Origin: Bacillota bacterium
GTDB lineage: Bacteria > Bacillota > UBA4882 > UBA8346
Direction: 5' to 3'
NCBI GenBank assembly: GCA_023400055.1
Contig: JAEXFN010000031.1
Span: forward strand, 32,529-96,528
Length of the DNA stretch: 64,000 nucleotides
This document shows, in pieces, positions 8,760-17,052 of the stretch. The notes under the pieces are model-generated. The model worked only from the letters and a program-made list of their open reading frames with translations, did not search any database and was not told where the DNA came from. Positions within the stretch are counted from its first letter, which is position 1, and the number at the start of each line of letters is the position of its first letter. The translations under genes and the position numbers were made by a program.

Positions 8760-9581
8760 ATGCCTACCGTTCAAACATTGCAAACCCATGCCCAGGAGCT
8801 GCGGCTGGCGATCATCGACATGATCCACCGGGCCGGGAGCGGCCATCCCGGCGGGAGCCTATCCTGCGCGGAGATATTGACGGTGCTCTATGAACAAGTT
8901 ATGAATGTCGATCCGCGACAGCCACAGTTCCTCGAGCGGGATCGTTTCATCTTAAGCAAGGGACACGCCGCGCCGGCGTTATACGCCATCCTGGCGCGGC
9001 GGGGCTTCTTCGATCCGCGGGAGCTGCAATCCTTGCGCCAGCTCGATAGCTGTCTGCAGGGTCATCCCTGCATGTTTAAGCTGCCGGGGATCGAGATGTC
9101 CACCGGATCGCTGGGCATGGGCATCTCCGTGGGAGTCGGAATGGCGCTGGCCGCTAGGCAGTTGCGCCAAAACTACCGGGTGTTCGTGCTCTGCGGCGAC
9201 GGCGAGCTGGAGGAGGGGCAGAACTGGGAAGCGATGATGGCCGCCGCCAAATGGCAGCTGAGCAACCTGGTGATCATCATCGACCGGAATCATGTCCAGC
9301 TGGACGGCACCGAAAGCGAGGTAATGCCGCTCGGAAGGCTGGAAGATAAACTGGCCGCTTTCGGCCTTCGTCCGCTGAGTTGCGACGGACACAGCGTCCC
9401 CGCGCTGCTGGCCGCGCTGGAGAAAGCCATCGAATACCCGGGACCCTCCGCCGTGGTGGCCGAAACCGTCAAGGGCAAAGGAGTCTCCTTTATGGAGGGG
9501 CAGGCGGCCTGGCACGGCAAGCTCATCAATGACCAGGATTATCTTCAGGCCATCGCCGAGTTGAAGGAGGAGCGCCAATGA
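8760..9581 (+). CDS. Transketolase, N-terminal subunit
   Basis: About 273 residues covering the thiamine-diphosphate pyrophosphate domain: HRAGSGHPGGSLSCAEIL near the N terminus and the Mg/TPP motif GDGELEEGQNWEAMMAA. The start is ATG 8760 with AAGGGGG ahead; the frame is open further upstream but those codons overlap the previous gene. It is a half-length protein whose partner, the pyrimidine-domain subunit, follows with a 4-base ATGA overlap. It transfers a C2 unit between ketose and aldose phosphates. Split enzymes of this type include ordinary pentose-phosphate transketolases and the apulose-4-phosphate transketolase of apiose catabolism. Confidence 0.93.
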   Translation: MPTVQTLQTHAQELRLAIIDMIHRAGSGHPGGSLSCAEILTVLYEQVMNVDPRQPQFLERDRFILSKGHAAPALYAILARRGFFDPRELQSLRQLDSCLQGHPCMFKLPGIEMSTGSLGMGISVGVGMALAARQLRQNYRVFVLCGDGELEEGQNWEAMMAAAKWQLSNLVIIIDRNHVQLDGTESEVMPLGRLEDKLAAFGLRPLSCDGHSVPALLAALEKAIEYPGPSAVVAETVKGKGVSFMEGQAAWHGKLINDQDYLQAIAELKEERQ

Positions 9582-10516
9582 CGACAGCCAAACCGATGCG
9601 GGTCGTGTTCGGGGAGACCCTGGCCGAACTGGGCGAGGAATATCCCGGTCTGACGGTGCTGGATTGCGATGTTTCGAGCAGCACCCAGACCAGGCTCTTT
9701 GGGCAAAAATACCCCGACCGTTTCTATAATTTTGGGATCGCCGAGGCCAATATGGTCAGCGCCGCGGCGGGGATGGCGGTTTGCGGCCTGATCCCGGTGG
9801 CCTCGACCTTCGCCTTTCTGATCGCCCTGCGGGCCGGCGATCCGGTCCGCAGCCTGATCGCTTATAACCGGCTCAATGTCAAACTGGCCGGCGGTTACGC
9901 CGGGTTATCCGATTTCGCCGACGGCGCCAGCCACCAATCGGTGCTGGATCTGGCGGTGATGCGGTCCATGCCCAACCTGACCGTGCTGGTGCCGTCGGAC
10001 ATCGAGACCACCCGCGGCGCGATCCGGGCGATGCTGGATTACCGGGGTCCGGTTTATCTCCGTTTATCGCGGGACGCCGTCGCCTCCTGCCATCAGGGCG
10101 ATGAGCGCTTCAGTATCGGCAGCGCCAAGGTATTAAAGGATGGCCGGGATATCACCCTGGCGGTCAGCGGCACCTTGCTGCCCCGGGTGCTGGCGGCGGC
10201 CGCCGAGTTGGCCGCAGACGGCATCGATGCCGCGGTGGTGGAATTTCCGACCTTAAAGCCGTTCGATGCCCGGACGCTAACCGATTACGCCCGCCGGACG
10301 GGAGCGGTCGTCAGCGTCGAGGAGCACTCGGTGCTCGGCGGACTGGGGAGCGCGGTGGCCGAAACCCTTTCCGAGCAGAGTCCGGTGCAGCTGCGCCGGG
10401 TCGGCCTGGCGGACACTTTCGGCGAAAGCGGTCCGTATGAGCAATTGCTCGAGAAACACGGGCTCACCGTGGGCCATATCGTCAGAGCCGCCCGGCAACT
10501 GCTCGGCCGGGCCTGA
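9578..10516 (+). CDS. Transketolase, C-terminal subunit
   Basis: 312 residues. It contains the Pyr domain with the catalytic glutamate in YNFGIAEANMVSAAAG, the SHQSVLDLAVMRSMPN segment and a C-terminal transketolase domain. It is translationally coupled to the N-terminal subunit (stop and start overlap by 4 bases). Together they make a complete heteromeric transketolase. Its location inside a substrate-specific cluster suggests a pathway-dedicated enzyme rather than the central one. Confidence 0.93.
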   Translation: MTTAKPMRVVFGETLAELGEEYPGLTVLDCDVSSSTQTRLFGQKYPDRFYNFGIAEANMVSAAAGMAVCGLIPVASTFAFLIALRAGDPVRSLIAYNRLNVKLAGGYAGLSDFADGASHQSVLDLAVMRSMPNLTVLVPSDIETTRGAIRAMLDYRGPVYLRLSRDAVASCHQGDERFSIGSAKVLKDGRDITLAVSGTLLPRVLAAAAELAADGIDAAVVEFPTLKPFDARTLTDYARRTGAVVSVEEHSVLGGLGSAVAETLSEQSPVQLRRVGLADTFGESGPYEQLLEKHGLTVGHIVRAARQLLGRA

Positions 10517-10642
10517 TTCGGGCAACCGTTATTTTATGGAGCCTGCTTGACGGCTGGCGGGATGATCTTGGGAATGAATAACGGAGCCGCAATTGATTTG
10601 GGGTTTCGAGAAACGGAGGCGCTAGCGATGGGAGGAACAGCG

Positions 10643-11698
10643 ATGGATACAAACCGGGGAGAACTTTTCAACAAAGTATACGGTTGTCTGCTCGGCGGAC
10701 TGATCGGGGACGCCATGGGCGCTCCGGCCGAGGGATTAACTTACCAACAAGTGGCGGAGCAGTTCGGCTGGCTGGACGATTTCGAGGGGGCCGGCACCGA
10801 CGATTCCGCGATCAAGCTGATCTTGTGCGAGGCGATCATCGAAAACGGCGGCTATGTGACGGCCGATGAATTCGCCGCCGCTTTCCTGCGCAATAAGCAG
10901 CAATATTACGATTTGTTTTACATTCCGGTCCAAAATATGTTTCACAAAGTGGAAAGCAAACTGGCGCTTCCCGTTTATGCCGGGCTCGGCAACATGCACA
11001 GCAGCAGCACGGCGATGTCCATCGCCCCGCTGGGCCTGATCAACGCTTGCAATCCCCGGCAAGCCGCCATGGAAGCCTTCGACGTGGCCGGCCTCATTCA
11101 CGCCGGCGACTCCGGCTTCTGCAGGGACGGCGCCTGTGCCATCGCCGCCGCCATCGCCGAGGCGATGAACCCCGCGGCCACGGTCGATTCGGTTCTGCAG
11201 GCCGCCACGGCTTATCTTCATCCGACCAGTTCCGCCGAGATGATCGGCTGGATTCGGCGGACGCTGGAGCTGGCGCAGCGGACGGGCGGTTATGAGCGGT
11301 TCCGGGAGGAGTTCTATCGATCGAATCTCGGCGATATTATCAGCGATTCGCGGGAGACCGTCCCGTGCGTTTTCGCTCTGTTCTACTTATCCCAGGGCGA
11401 TCCCGAGCGGGCCATCATGGCTGGCGCCAATTTCGGCCGGGACGCCGATACCATCGGCACGATGATCGGTGCCCTGAGCGGAGCCTTCAAGGGCGCCGCC
11501 GGCCTGAAGCGCGAATGGGTGGCCAGGATCGAGGCCGGTTACGGCAAAAAACAGAAGGTCAGCAAGGATTACGGCGTCGAAGCCGTCGCCGCGCCGGACC
11601 AGCTGCAACTGGCCGGGCAACTGATCGCCGTTCTCCAGCGGCGAATCGCGGCCCAGCGGGAATGCATCGCCGGCTTCGAAAGGCTCGCTTCCCAATAA
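10643..11698 (+). CDS. ADP-ribosylglycohydrolase-fold protein
   Basis: About 351 residues. The DraG/ADP-ribosylglycohydrolase fold is shown by GCLLGGLIGDAMGAPAEG, the acidic GTDDSAI motif and the late metal-binding segment GRDADTIGTMIGALSGA, which keeps the D-x-D-T residues. ATG 10643 is chosen because GGGAGG (10631-10636) fits it; an earlier ATG at 10628 contains that site. Classical members cleave ADP-ribose from proteins, but many bacterial relatives sit in sugar or nucleoside operons and act on other ribosides. Here, beside an RpiB-type isomerase and transketolase, hydrolysis of a glycoside or N-riboside is an attractive guess. Confidence 0.85.
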   Translation: MDTNRGELFNKVYGCLLGGLIGDAMGAPAEGLTYQQVAEQFGWLDDFEGAGTDDSAIKLILCEAIIENGGYVTADEFAAAFLRNKQQYYDLFYIPVQNMFHKVESKLALPVYAGLGNMHSSSTAMSIAPLGLINACNPRQAAMEAFDVAGLIHAGDSGFCRDGACAIAAAIAEAMNPAATVDSVLQAATAYLHPTSSAEMIGWIRRTLELAQRTGGYERFREEFYRSNLGDIISDSRETVPCVFALFYLSQGDPERAIMAGANFGRDADTIGTMIGALSGAFKGAAGLKREWVARIEAGYGKKQKVSKDYGVEAVAAPDQLQLAGQLIAVLQRRIAAQRECIAGFERLASQ

Positions 11699-11767
11699 GC
11701 AGTGCCCTAAAAACCCGGCTGTTGATTCAGCCGACACGATCAAGATAACCCGAAAGAGGTGTTAACG

Positions 11768-13051
11768 ATGGAATTAATCGAAAAAGCGCGCCAACTGTTG
11801 CAGGAGTTCAAAGGAGACAGCTACGCCTTTGGCCTGGGCAAACTGGAGGAGACGGGGCGGTTCGCGGCCGGCTACGGCCAGTCGGCCCTGGTCATCGCCA
11901 ACCCCGGCGCCTGGCTGAAACCGGTGGTCGACCGGGTGGTGGCCGCGCTGGAGCGGAACGGTGTGCGGCTGGCCGGCGCCAGGATCGTGCCCGACGCCGG
12001 ACCCAACGCGCCGCGCGAGGACGTCTACCGGATCGAGAGCTACATCCTGCATTTTAAGCCCGATTGCATCATCGTCATCGGCGGCGGCAGCTCGATCGAC
12101 GCCGCCAAGTCGGCCAACCTCCTGGCGAGTCTGGGCGAGTACAGCCCGGAGATCGATACCTATTTCGGCACCGGCCTGGTGACGGAGGCGCTGCAAAAGA
12201 CCGGCCAGAAATTGCGGCCGCTGATCGCGGTGCAGACCGCGGCCAGTTCCGGAGCGCATCTGACCAAATACTCCAATATCACCGACCCGGTGGCCGGCCA
12301 GAAGAAGCTGATCGTCGACGAGGCGCTGATCCCTGCCAAAGCGGTCTTTGACTATGCGGTCACCCAGACCGCTCCGCTCAGCCTGACCATCGACGGCGCC
12401 CTGGACGGCGTCGCCCATTGCGTGGAGGTCTTTTACGGCATCAGTGCCGCCCAATTCGAGCAGATGCAGGAAGTCGCCCAGGCCGGCATCGGGCTGGTGG
12501 TCCGTTACGCGCCGCGAATCATCGCGAACCCGGCCGATCTGGAGGCCAGGGAAGCGTTGGGGCTGGCCACCGATCTGGGCGGCTACGCTATCATGATCGG
12601 CGGGACCAACGGCCCTCACCTGACCAGCTTCTCGCTGGTAGACCTGACCAGCCACGGCCGGGCCTGCGGCATTATGAATCCTTATTACACGGTGTTCTTC
12701 GCGCCGGCGGTGGAGCCCCAGCTGCGGGTCATCGGCGCCATTTACCAGGAAGCCGGATTCATCCAAAGCGATCTGCACGGCTTGCATGGCCGGGAACTGG
12801 GCGTGGCGGTGGCCGAGGGCATGACGGCGTTCGGCCGGAGCATCAACGCCCCGACCAAACTGGCTGATCTGCCGGGCTTCAGCGCCGAGCATATCCGGCG
12901 GGCCCTGGCCGCGGCCAAGGATCCGCAACTGGAGATGAAGCTGAAGAACATGCCGGTGCCGCTCGACGCCGCCCTGGTCGACGAATACATGACGCCGATC
13001 CTGGAAGCGGCCCAAAGCGGCGACTTCAGCCGGATCAAGAACATGGCCTAA
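11768..13051 (+). CDS. Iron-containing alcohol dehydrogenase family protein
   Basis: About 427 residues. NAD-binding motif GGGSSIDAAKSANLL; probable metal ligands are the D and H of DGALDGVAHCVE and the two histidines in GPHLTSFSLVDLTSHG. The family reduces aldehydes or ketones (glycerol/dihydroxyacetone, 1,3-propanediol, lactaldehyde and others). ATG 11768 follows GAGG by 9 bases; the GTG at 11759 overlaps that site. It is the last gene of the cluster and is followed by a clear terminator. It could dispose of reducing equivalents by reducing a C2-C3 product of the transketolase step. Confidence 0.87.
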   Translation: MELIEKARQLLQEFKGDSYAFGLGKLEETGRFAAGYGQSALVIANPGAWLKPVVDRVVAALERNGVRLAGARIVPDAGPNAPREDVYRIESYILHFKPDCIIVIGGGSSIDAAKSANLLASLGEYSPEIDTYFGTGLVTEALQKTGQKLRPLIAVQTAASSGAHLTKYSNITDPVAGQKKLIVDEALIPAKAVFDYAVTQTAPLSLTIDGALDGVAHCVEVFYGISAAQFEQMQEVAQAGIGLVVRYAPRIIANPADLEAREALGLATDLGGYAIMIGGTNGPHLTSFSLVDLTSHGRACGIMNPYYTVFFAPAVEPQLRVIGAIYQEAGFIQSDLHGLHGRELGVAVAEGMTAFGRSINAPTKLADLPGFSAEHIRRALAAAKDPQLEMKLKNMPVPLDAALVDEYMTPILEAAQSGDFSRIKNMA

Positions 13052-13066
13052 TTGTTTTAAAAGCAG

Positions 13067-13101
13067 ACGGCTGTCCCGTACGTTGTGGGGCAGCCGTTTT
13101 T
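13067..13101 (+). terminator. Rho-independent terminator of the sugar cluster
   Basis: ACGGCTGTCCC (13067-13077) pairs with GGGGCAGCCGT (13087-13097), followed by a U-run. It ends the dehydrogenase transcript and borders the 21-bp array. Confidence 0.85.
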
Positions 13102-13153
13102 GATCTGCGGCAAGATCGGGAAGCGAAATGAACGGAATGAAGATGGGGAAGCC

Positions 13154-13573
13154 GCTCCGCTTCCCGGACGGTTATCCGGGGAGTTGGAATGTCTGTCCGG
13201 GTAACTAGGATCAGTGATGGTCCAATAGGGATGAACCATGAATAAGTAAGGATGACGATTCGGGCAACTTCTCCGGGTCTTGGTCTAACTTCCTCAAGCC
13301 TTCGGGAAACAAGGACACGGCTCGGGAAACTAGGGACGGTCTTTGGGGAAGCAGGAATGGGACGATCCTTTACAAGGACGCGAGGATCCGCTGAAAGGAT
13401 GAACGGATCCCTTACAAGGATGAAGCGCTTCCTTATACGGATACGAACATCCCTAACAAGGACACGAAGATCCCTTGAAAGGATCATGACATCCCTAACA
13501 AGGATGAGGGGATCCCTTACAAGACCAAAGACCATACCCGATGGAACAGCGCGGATCCGGGATAGATTGCGGT
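13154..13573. repeat. Degenerate 21-bp tandem array A (about 20 units)
   Basis: Units begin at 13154+21n without any visible insertion or deletion: compare starts GATCCTTTACAAGG (13364), GATCCGCTGAAAGG (13385), GATCCCTTACAAGG (13406), CATCCCTAACAAGG (13448), GATCCCTTGAAAGG (13469). Units differ at many positions yet keep the register. Each has a CCTT-x3-AAGG-like imperfect dyad. Because 21 is seven codons, several frames stay open and produce repetitive ORFs on both strands, which I do not regard as genes. It lies between the terminators at 13067 and 13638, between convergent genes. Confidence 0.85.
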
Positions 13574-13637
13574 GAGGAATGTCAGGTTTCTGGCGGCGGC
13601 TGACTGGTGCGGGGAATGGGGAAAATATTTAGCGGAA

Positions 13638-13668
13638 ACGGCCGACGTCATCAGGCGTCGGCCGTCTT
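13638..13668. terminator. Palindromic terminator between convergent genes
   Basis: ACGGCCGACG (13638-13647) pairs perfectly with CGTCGGCCGT (13656-13665). It can serve the minus-strand VOC gene ending at 13703 and closes the array island on its right. Confidence 0.7.
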
Positions 13669-13702
13669 TAAGCAATCCGCTACAATCGAACGCTTGACTC
13701 GC

Positions 13703-14110
13703 TCAGCTTTTGCTCTGGAGCGAATCCGGACTCATCTGCATAAACTCGATCCGGTTGCCGTCCGGATCGCGGACCCAACACTGATAGTTGCCGTCCTTGC
13801 CCTGTTTGGGCTGGACATCCAGGGTCAGACCCTTGGCGCGGAGCCGGTCGGCGATCGCCTGAATGTCGTCGACTTCCAGGCAGACATGGGAATAGGTGAT
13901 TCCCGCCGCGCCGCCCCGGGCCAGGGCTTCCTTGGCATAGAACAACTCGATGAACTGCCCCTGGCGGATCTTAAGATACTCAATCCAGGGGTTGCCCCCG
14001 TCGTCCCGGATCGCGAATACTTTTTGAAAACCCAGGACATCACAGTAAAATTCCAGCGATTTCGACATGTCCGTTACGTTAAAAGCCACATGAGCGATTC
14101 CTTTAATCAT
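13703..14110 (-). CDS. VOC (glyoxalase-fold) family protein
   Basis: 135 residues. The full H/E/H/E metal set appears present: GIAHVAF, QFIELFY, YSHVCLEV and RIEFMQMS. The N-terminal MIKGIAHVAFNVTD and VRDPDGNRIEF are very typical of lactoylglutathione-lyase-like and dioxygenase-like VOC enzymes. The ATG follows GGAGG. It stands alone behind the YesMN pair on the same strand. The actual reaction is unknown. Confidence 0.87.
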   Translation of the reverse strand: MIKGIAHVAFNVTDMSKSLEFYCDVLGFQKVFAIRDDGGNPWIEYLKIRQGQFIELFYAKEALARGGAAGITYSHVCLEVDDIQAIADRLRAKGLTLDVQPKQGKDGNYQCWVRDPDGNRIEFMQMSPDSLQSKS

Positions 14111-14202
14111 GATCGAGCCTCCGTTTTGATGGGATGATGCTTCTTAGTTTATCACGAAACGATACGATGAACAAATTGCCTGGTATCACCGTTAAATTTA
14201 TA

Positions 14203-15975
14203 TCAGGCCGGGCCGTTCGGCAGGGGGATCCGGATGCATACGGAAGTGCCAAAGCCCGCTTTGCTCCGGATCCGCAGGCTGCAGTCCTCGCCGTAGGTCA
14301 GCTTCAAGCGCTTGTTGGTATTGGACAATCCGATATGTTCGGCGAATTCGCCATCCAAGAGCAGGTGCTCCCGCAGTTCCCGCAGCCGCTCCCTGGCCAT
14401 GCCGAGGCCGTTATCCGTGACCGTGATGCGGACGCCGTTCCCGTCCGGCAGTATTTTTATTTTGATGCAGCTTTTGGCCTCTTTTTCCTTAATCCCGTGG
14501 TAAATGCAGTTCTCAATCAAGGGTTGCAGCAACAGTTTCATGACCGGGTAGGCTTCGACCGCCTCATCGTACTGCCAGATGACATGAAACTTATCCTTGT
14601 AACGGATTTTTTGGATCGCGATATAGCTTTGGGTATTTTTAATCTCCTCGCCCAGCGTCACCGTTTTGTCCGGGTTGGCCAGCGAAAAATGGAGAATGTC
14701 CGCCAGAAACTCGATCATCTTGCTGACCTCGTTTTGATTGCCGGTAAGGCCGACCGCTTTCCAGAAAATGATCTTCAGCGTATTGAAGAGAAAATGGGGA
14801 TTGATCTGCGACTGCAAGGCCACGATCTCCATGGCCTTCAGCCGGTACTTCTTCTCCGACAGCTGGACCTTGAGATAGTTTTGCTCAATAAAGGTGTTGA
14901 TGATGTTCTGCTGGATGAAACCGTATTCGTCCTTGACCTTGGGCGGCGGGGGCGGCAGCGGCCGCCCTTGCTTGGCCGAATCGAAGGTCGAGACGATCTG
15001 GACAATATTATTATAGGTCCGGCGGGTCAGGTAATAGGTAAACGCCAATCCCAGCAAAAAGGAGACGGCCAGCAGCAAGACGGTGAAAAAGCCCAACTGG
15101 ATGGGGACTTTATAAAGGACGCTCCGCGGCACGATCGAGATATACTTCAATGAATTGCGCGCGGAACGGATCTGGGAGACCATGAAGGAGCGTCCGCCGG
15201 ATTGTAAGGCCAGGAATTTCTCGGTCCGGCCCTTGATTTTATCGAGAGCGATATTGTTCAGGCTAAACCAGTTGGTATCGGCGCAGATAATCCGGTCGCG
15301 GCTGTCGAGGATGAAGGTTTTTTGCCCGGGGAGGACGGTAAGGCTGTTTAGCAGCTGGTCGATATAGTCCCGCTTGAAATTCATGACAATCACGCCATCG
15401 GCCTTGGTGACCCCGGGGGAGTACAGTTTCTTATATACCGAGATCAAAGGGGTGGCCTTGGCTTCAAAGGGGTATAGTTTGACCCGGCGCGCTTCGATCC
15501 AGATATTGGTGGCGTCGCTGCTGGCGCAGAAGCTCCGGTACCAGGAGATATCGTTAAAATGATCCAGGTTGACCAGGCCCTCCCGCGAGGCCAGAAAATT
15601 GCCCTTGCTATTTTGGGAGTAGATGTAGACCGATTGCAGATACGATTTGGAATTGACCGGGGCGTCGGCGAAGTTGCGGAAGACGTTGGCGATTTCCAGC
15701 TGATTGTAACTCGAGTATTCGTTCTCCAACAGATCTTTAAAGCGCAAGCTCATATAAGGATTGACGTTGAAATTCAGGCTGATGGTATCCACTTCGTCAA
15801 AGAGCAGCTCCAGGGACTCTTTCAACTGGATTAACATCCGTTCGTTGCGTTTGTTGATGTCTTCCCTGATAAAACCCTGGGTAATCGAGATGGCGAACCC
15901 GCCGAGCAACAAGAGGGGTATCAGTAAGGGGATGATGTAGAAACACAAGTTTTTGATGAAGAACTTGCTGCGCAT
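14203..15975 (-). CDS. YesM-type sensor histidine kinase
   Basis: 590 residues. One N-terminal membrane helix (about 10-33), an extracellular dCache-like domain of roughly 250 residues, a second helix (LGFFTVLLLAVSFLLGLAFTY), a HAMP-like linker, then His_kinase domain with the phosphoacceptor segment LQSQINPHFLFNTLK and an ATPase domain (PLIENCIYHG and TDNGLGM). The start ATG lies 7 bases after the stop of the response regulator. YesM-YesN systems regulate oligosaccharide uptake and degradation; the mannoside operon starting at 17053, transcribed away from this pair, is the obvious target. Confidence 0.93.
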   Translation of the reverse strand: MRSKFFIKNLCFYIIPLLIPLLLLGGFAISITQGFIREDINKRNERMLIQLKESLELLFDEVDTISLNFNVNPYMSLRFKDLLENEYSSYNQLEIANVFRNFADAPVNSKSYLQSVYIYSQNSKGNFLASREGLVNLDHFNDISWYRSFCASSDATNIWIEARRVKLYPFEAKATPLISVYKKLYSPGVTKADGVIVMNFKRDYIDQLLNSLTVLPGQKTFILDSRDRIICADTNWFSLNNIALDKIKGRTEKFLALQSGGRSFMVSQIRSARNSLKYISIVPRSVLYKVPIQLGFFTVLLLAVSFLLGLAFTYYLTRRTYNNIVQIVSTFDSAKQGRPLPPPPPKVKDEYGFIQQNIINTFIEQNYLKVQLSEKKYRLKAMEIVALQSQINPHFLFNTLKIIFWKAVGLTGNQNEVSKMIEFLADILHFSLANPDKTVTLGEEIKNTQSYIAIQKIRYKDKFHVIWQYDEAVEAYPVMKLLLQPLIENCIYHGIKEKEAKSCIKIKILPDGNGVRITVTDNGLGMARERLRELREHLLLDGEFAEHIGLSNTNKRLKLTYGEDCSLRIRSKAGFGTSVCIRIPLPNGPA

Positions 15976-15981
15976 GGCCGG

Positions 15982-16767
15982 TCAAACGTCCTTTGCCTGG
16001 AATGGGTTTCCTTGGCGCCGGGTCCGGTATTCCCTGGGACTGACTCCGAAGAAGCTTTTGAAGGTCCGGGTGAAGTTATACGAATTGCTATAGCCGACGA
16101 TATCGCTGATCTCGTAGATTTTATACTGGATGTCGTTCAAGAGTTCGGCCGCCTTGGCCATTTTGACCTCGATCAAGTAATCGGAGAAGTTCTGGCCGGT
16201 CTTCTGCTTGAAATATTTGCTGATATAATCGGGGTTCATATGCACATGGCCGGTCAGGTCTTCTAGGGTGACGTCCCGGTAATGGGTATCGATATAGCTT
16301 TTGATGGTATGAATCACTTTTTCGTCGAAGTTCATCGCACTTTCCCGGGGAAGACTGGGCTGCTCTCCGCCGGTGGGGGACGGTAGTTCCTGGTCCAGAT
16401 CGCTTTTTACTTTCGAAAATACGCGAATCAAATCATTATAGCTGGTCGACTTCAGGATGTAACTTTTCACCCCGTATTCGATGGCCTGCTGCGCATATTC
16501 GAAATTCTTGTAACCGCTGAAAAAAATGAGTTTTACTTTATATTTCAAGGCGCTCAACTGCGCGGCGAGCTCAAGCCCGGACATCACCGGCATGATAATG
16601 TCACAAAGAACGACATCGACCGGATGGGACTGGATGAACGCCAAGGCTTTCTGGCCGTTTTCGGCTTGGCCGGCCACTTCAAAACCGATTTCATTCCAAG
16701 GGAAGAATTTGCACAAACCGTTTCGTAACTCATATTCGTCATCCACAATTAACAGTTTGTACATCAT
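15982..16767 (-). CDS. YesN-type response regulator (receiver + AraC domain)
   Basis: 261 residues. Receiver domain with acidic pair IVDDE (about 8-12), the phospho-accepting aspartate in VVLCDIIMPVMSG and the lysine in ILKSTSY. The C-terminal AraC/XylS DNA-binding domain has two helix-turn-helix motifs (MNPDYISKYFKQKTGQNFSD and YSNSYNFTRTFKSFFGVSP). There is almost no linker domain, so it is shorter than many YesN proteins. It starts with ATGATG behind CGGAGCG. It is expected to activate transport genes when phosphorylated by the kinase encoded next. Confidence 0.93.
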   Translation of the reverse strand: MMYKLLIVDDEYELRNGLCKFFPWNEIGFEVAGQAENGQKALAFIQSHPVDVVLCDIIMPVMSGLELAAQLSALKYKVKLIFFSGYKNFEYAQQAIEYGVKSYILKSTSYNDLIRVFSKVKSDLDQELPSPTGGEQPSLPRESAMNFDEKVIHTIKSYIDTHYRDVTLEDLTGHVHMNPDYISKYFKQKTGQNFSDYLIEVKMAKAAELLNDIQYKIYEISDIVGYSNSYNFTRTFKSFFGVSPREYRTRRQGNPFQAKDV

Positions 16768-16975
16768 TGTCGCTCCGAAAAGTTATTTTACTGACTGTAA
16801 CGTTGCCTCGCAATGAATCAAGATCATTATATAATAGGGAAGAAAATAAGTGAACAATCGGGGGAATTTTAAAAATATCCATCCAGAAATGATTATTTAT
16901 GTCAATTCATGATATGAAATGATGAACCGCCGCTGAAGTGCTCAACTTAAGATAGTTTATCTCGGTTGGAACAGC

Positions 16976-17004
16976 TTTGTTAACAAAAGTTTCTTTGTTA
17001 CAAT
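16976..17004 (+). promoter_or_regulatory. Palindromic operator/promoter candidate before mannoside operon
   Basis: A perfect 12-base palindrome TTTGTTAACAAA (16976-16987) is followed by a second TTTGTTACAA at 16994-17003 whose TACAAT (16999-17004) can serve as a -10. The half-site repeat TTTGTTA suggests tandem regulator binding, most plausibly by the YesN-like protein encoded divergently. The -35 is weak, consistent with activator dependence. The rest of 16768-16975 shows nothing else I can assign. Confidence 0.4.
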
Positions 17005-17052
17005 CGAGCTAGGGTCCGGCCGGATCGAAAATTTAAAAAAGGGGGAAGTAGC

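Noticed and set aside
11774..13015. 413-codon minus-strand ORF opposite the alcohol dehydrogenase gene
   Set aside because: Shadow frame of a GC-rich gene; composition rich in Arg, Gly and Asp, with no domain, while the + strand protein has clear motifs.
13035..13575. Long repetitive ORFs on both strands (seven-residue repeats)
   Set aside because: They arise because the 21-bp array period is a multiple of three. Several overlapping frames are open at once, none has a ribosome-binding site, and one runs into the terminator.
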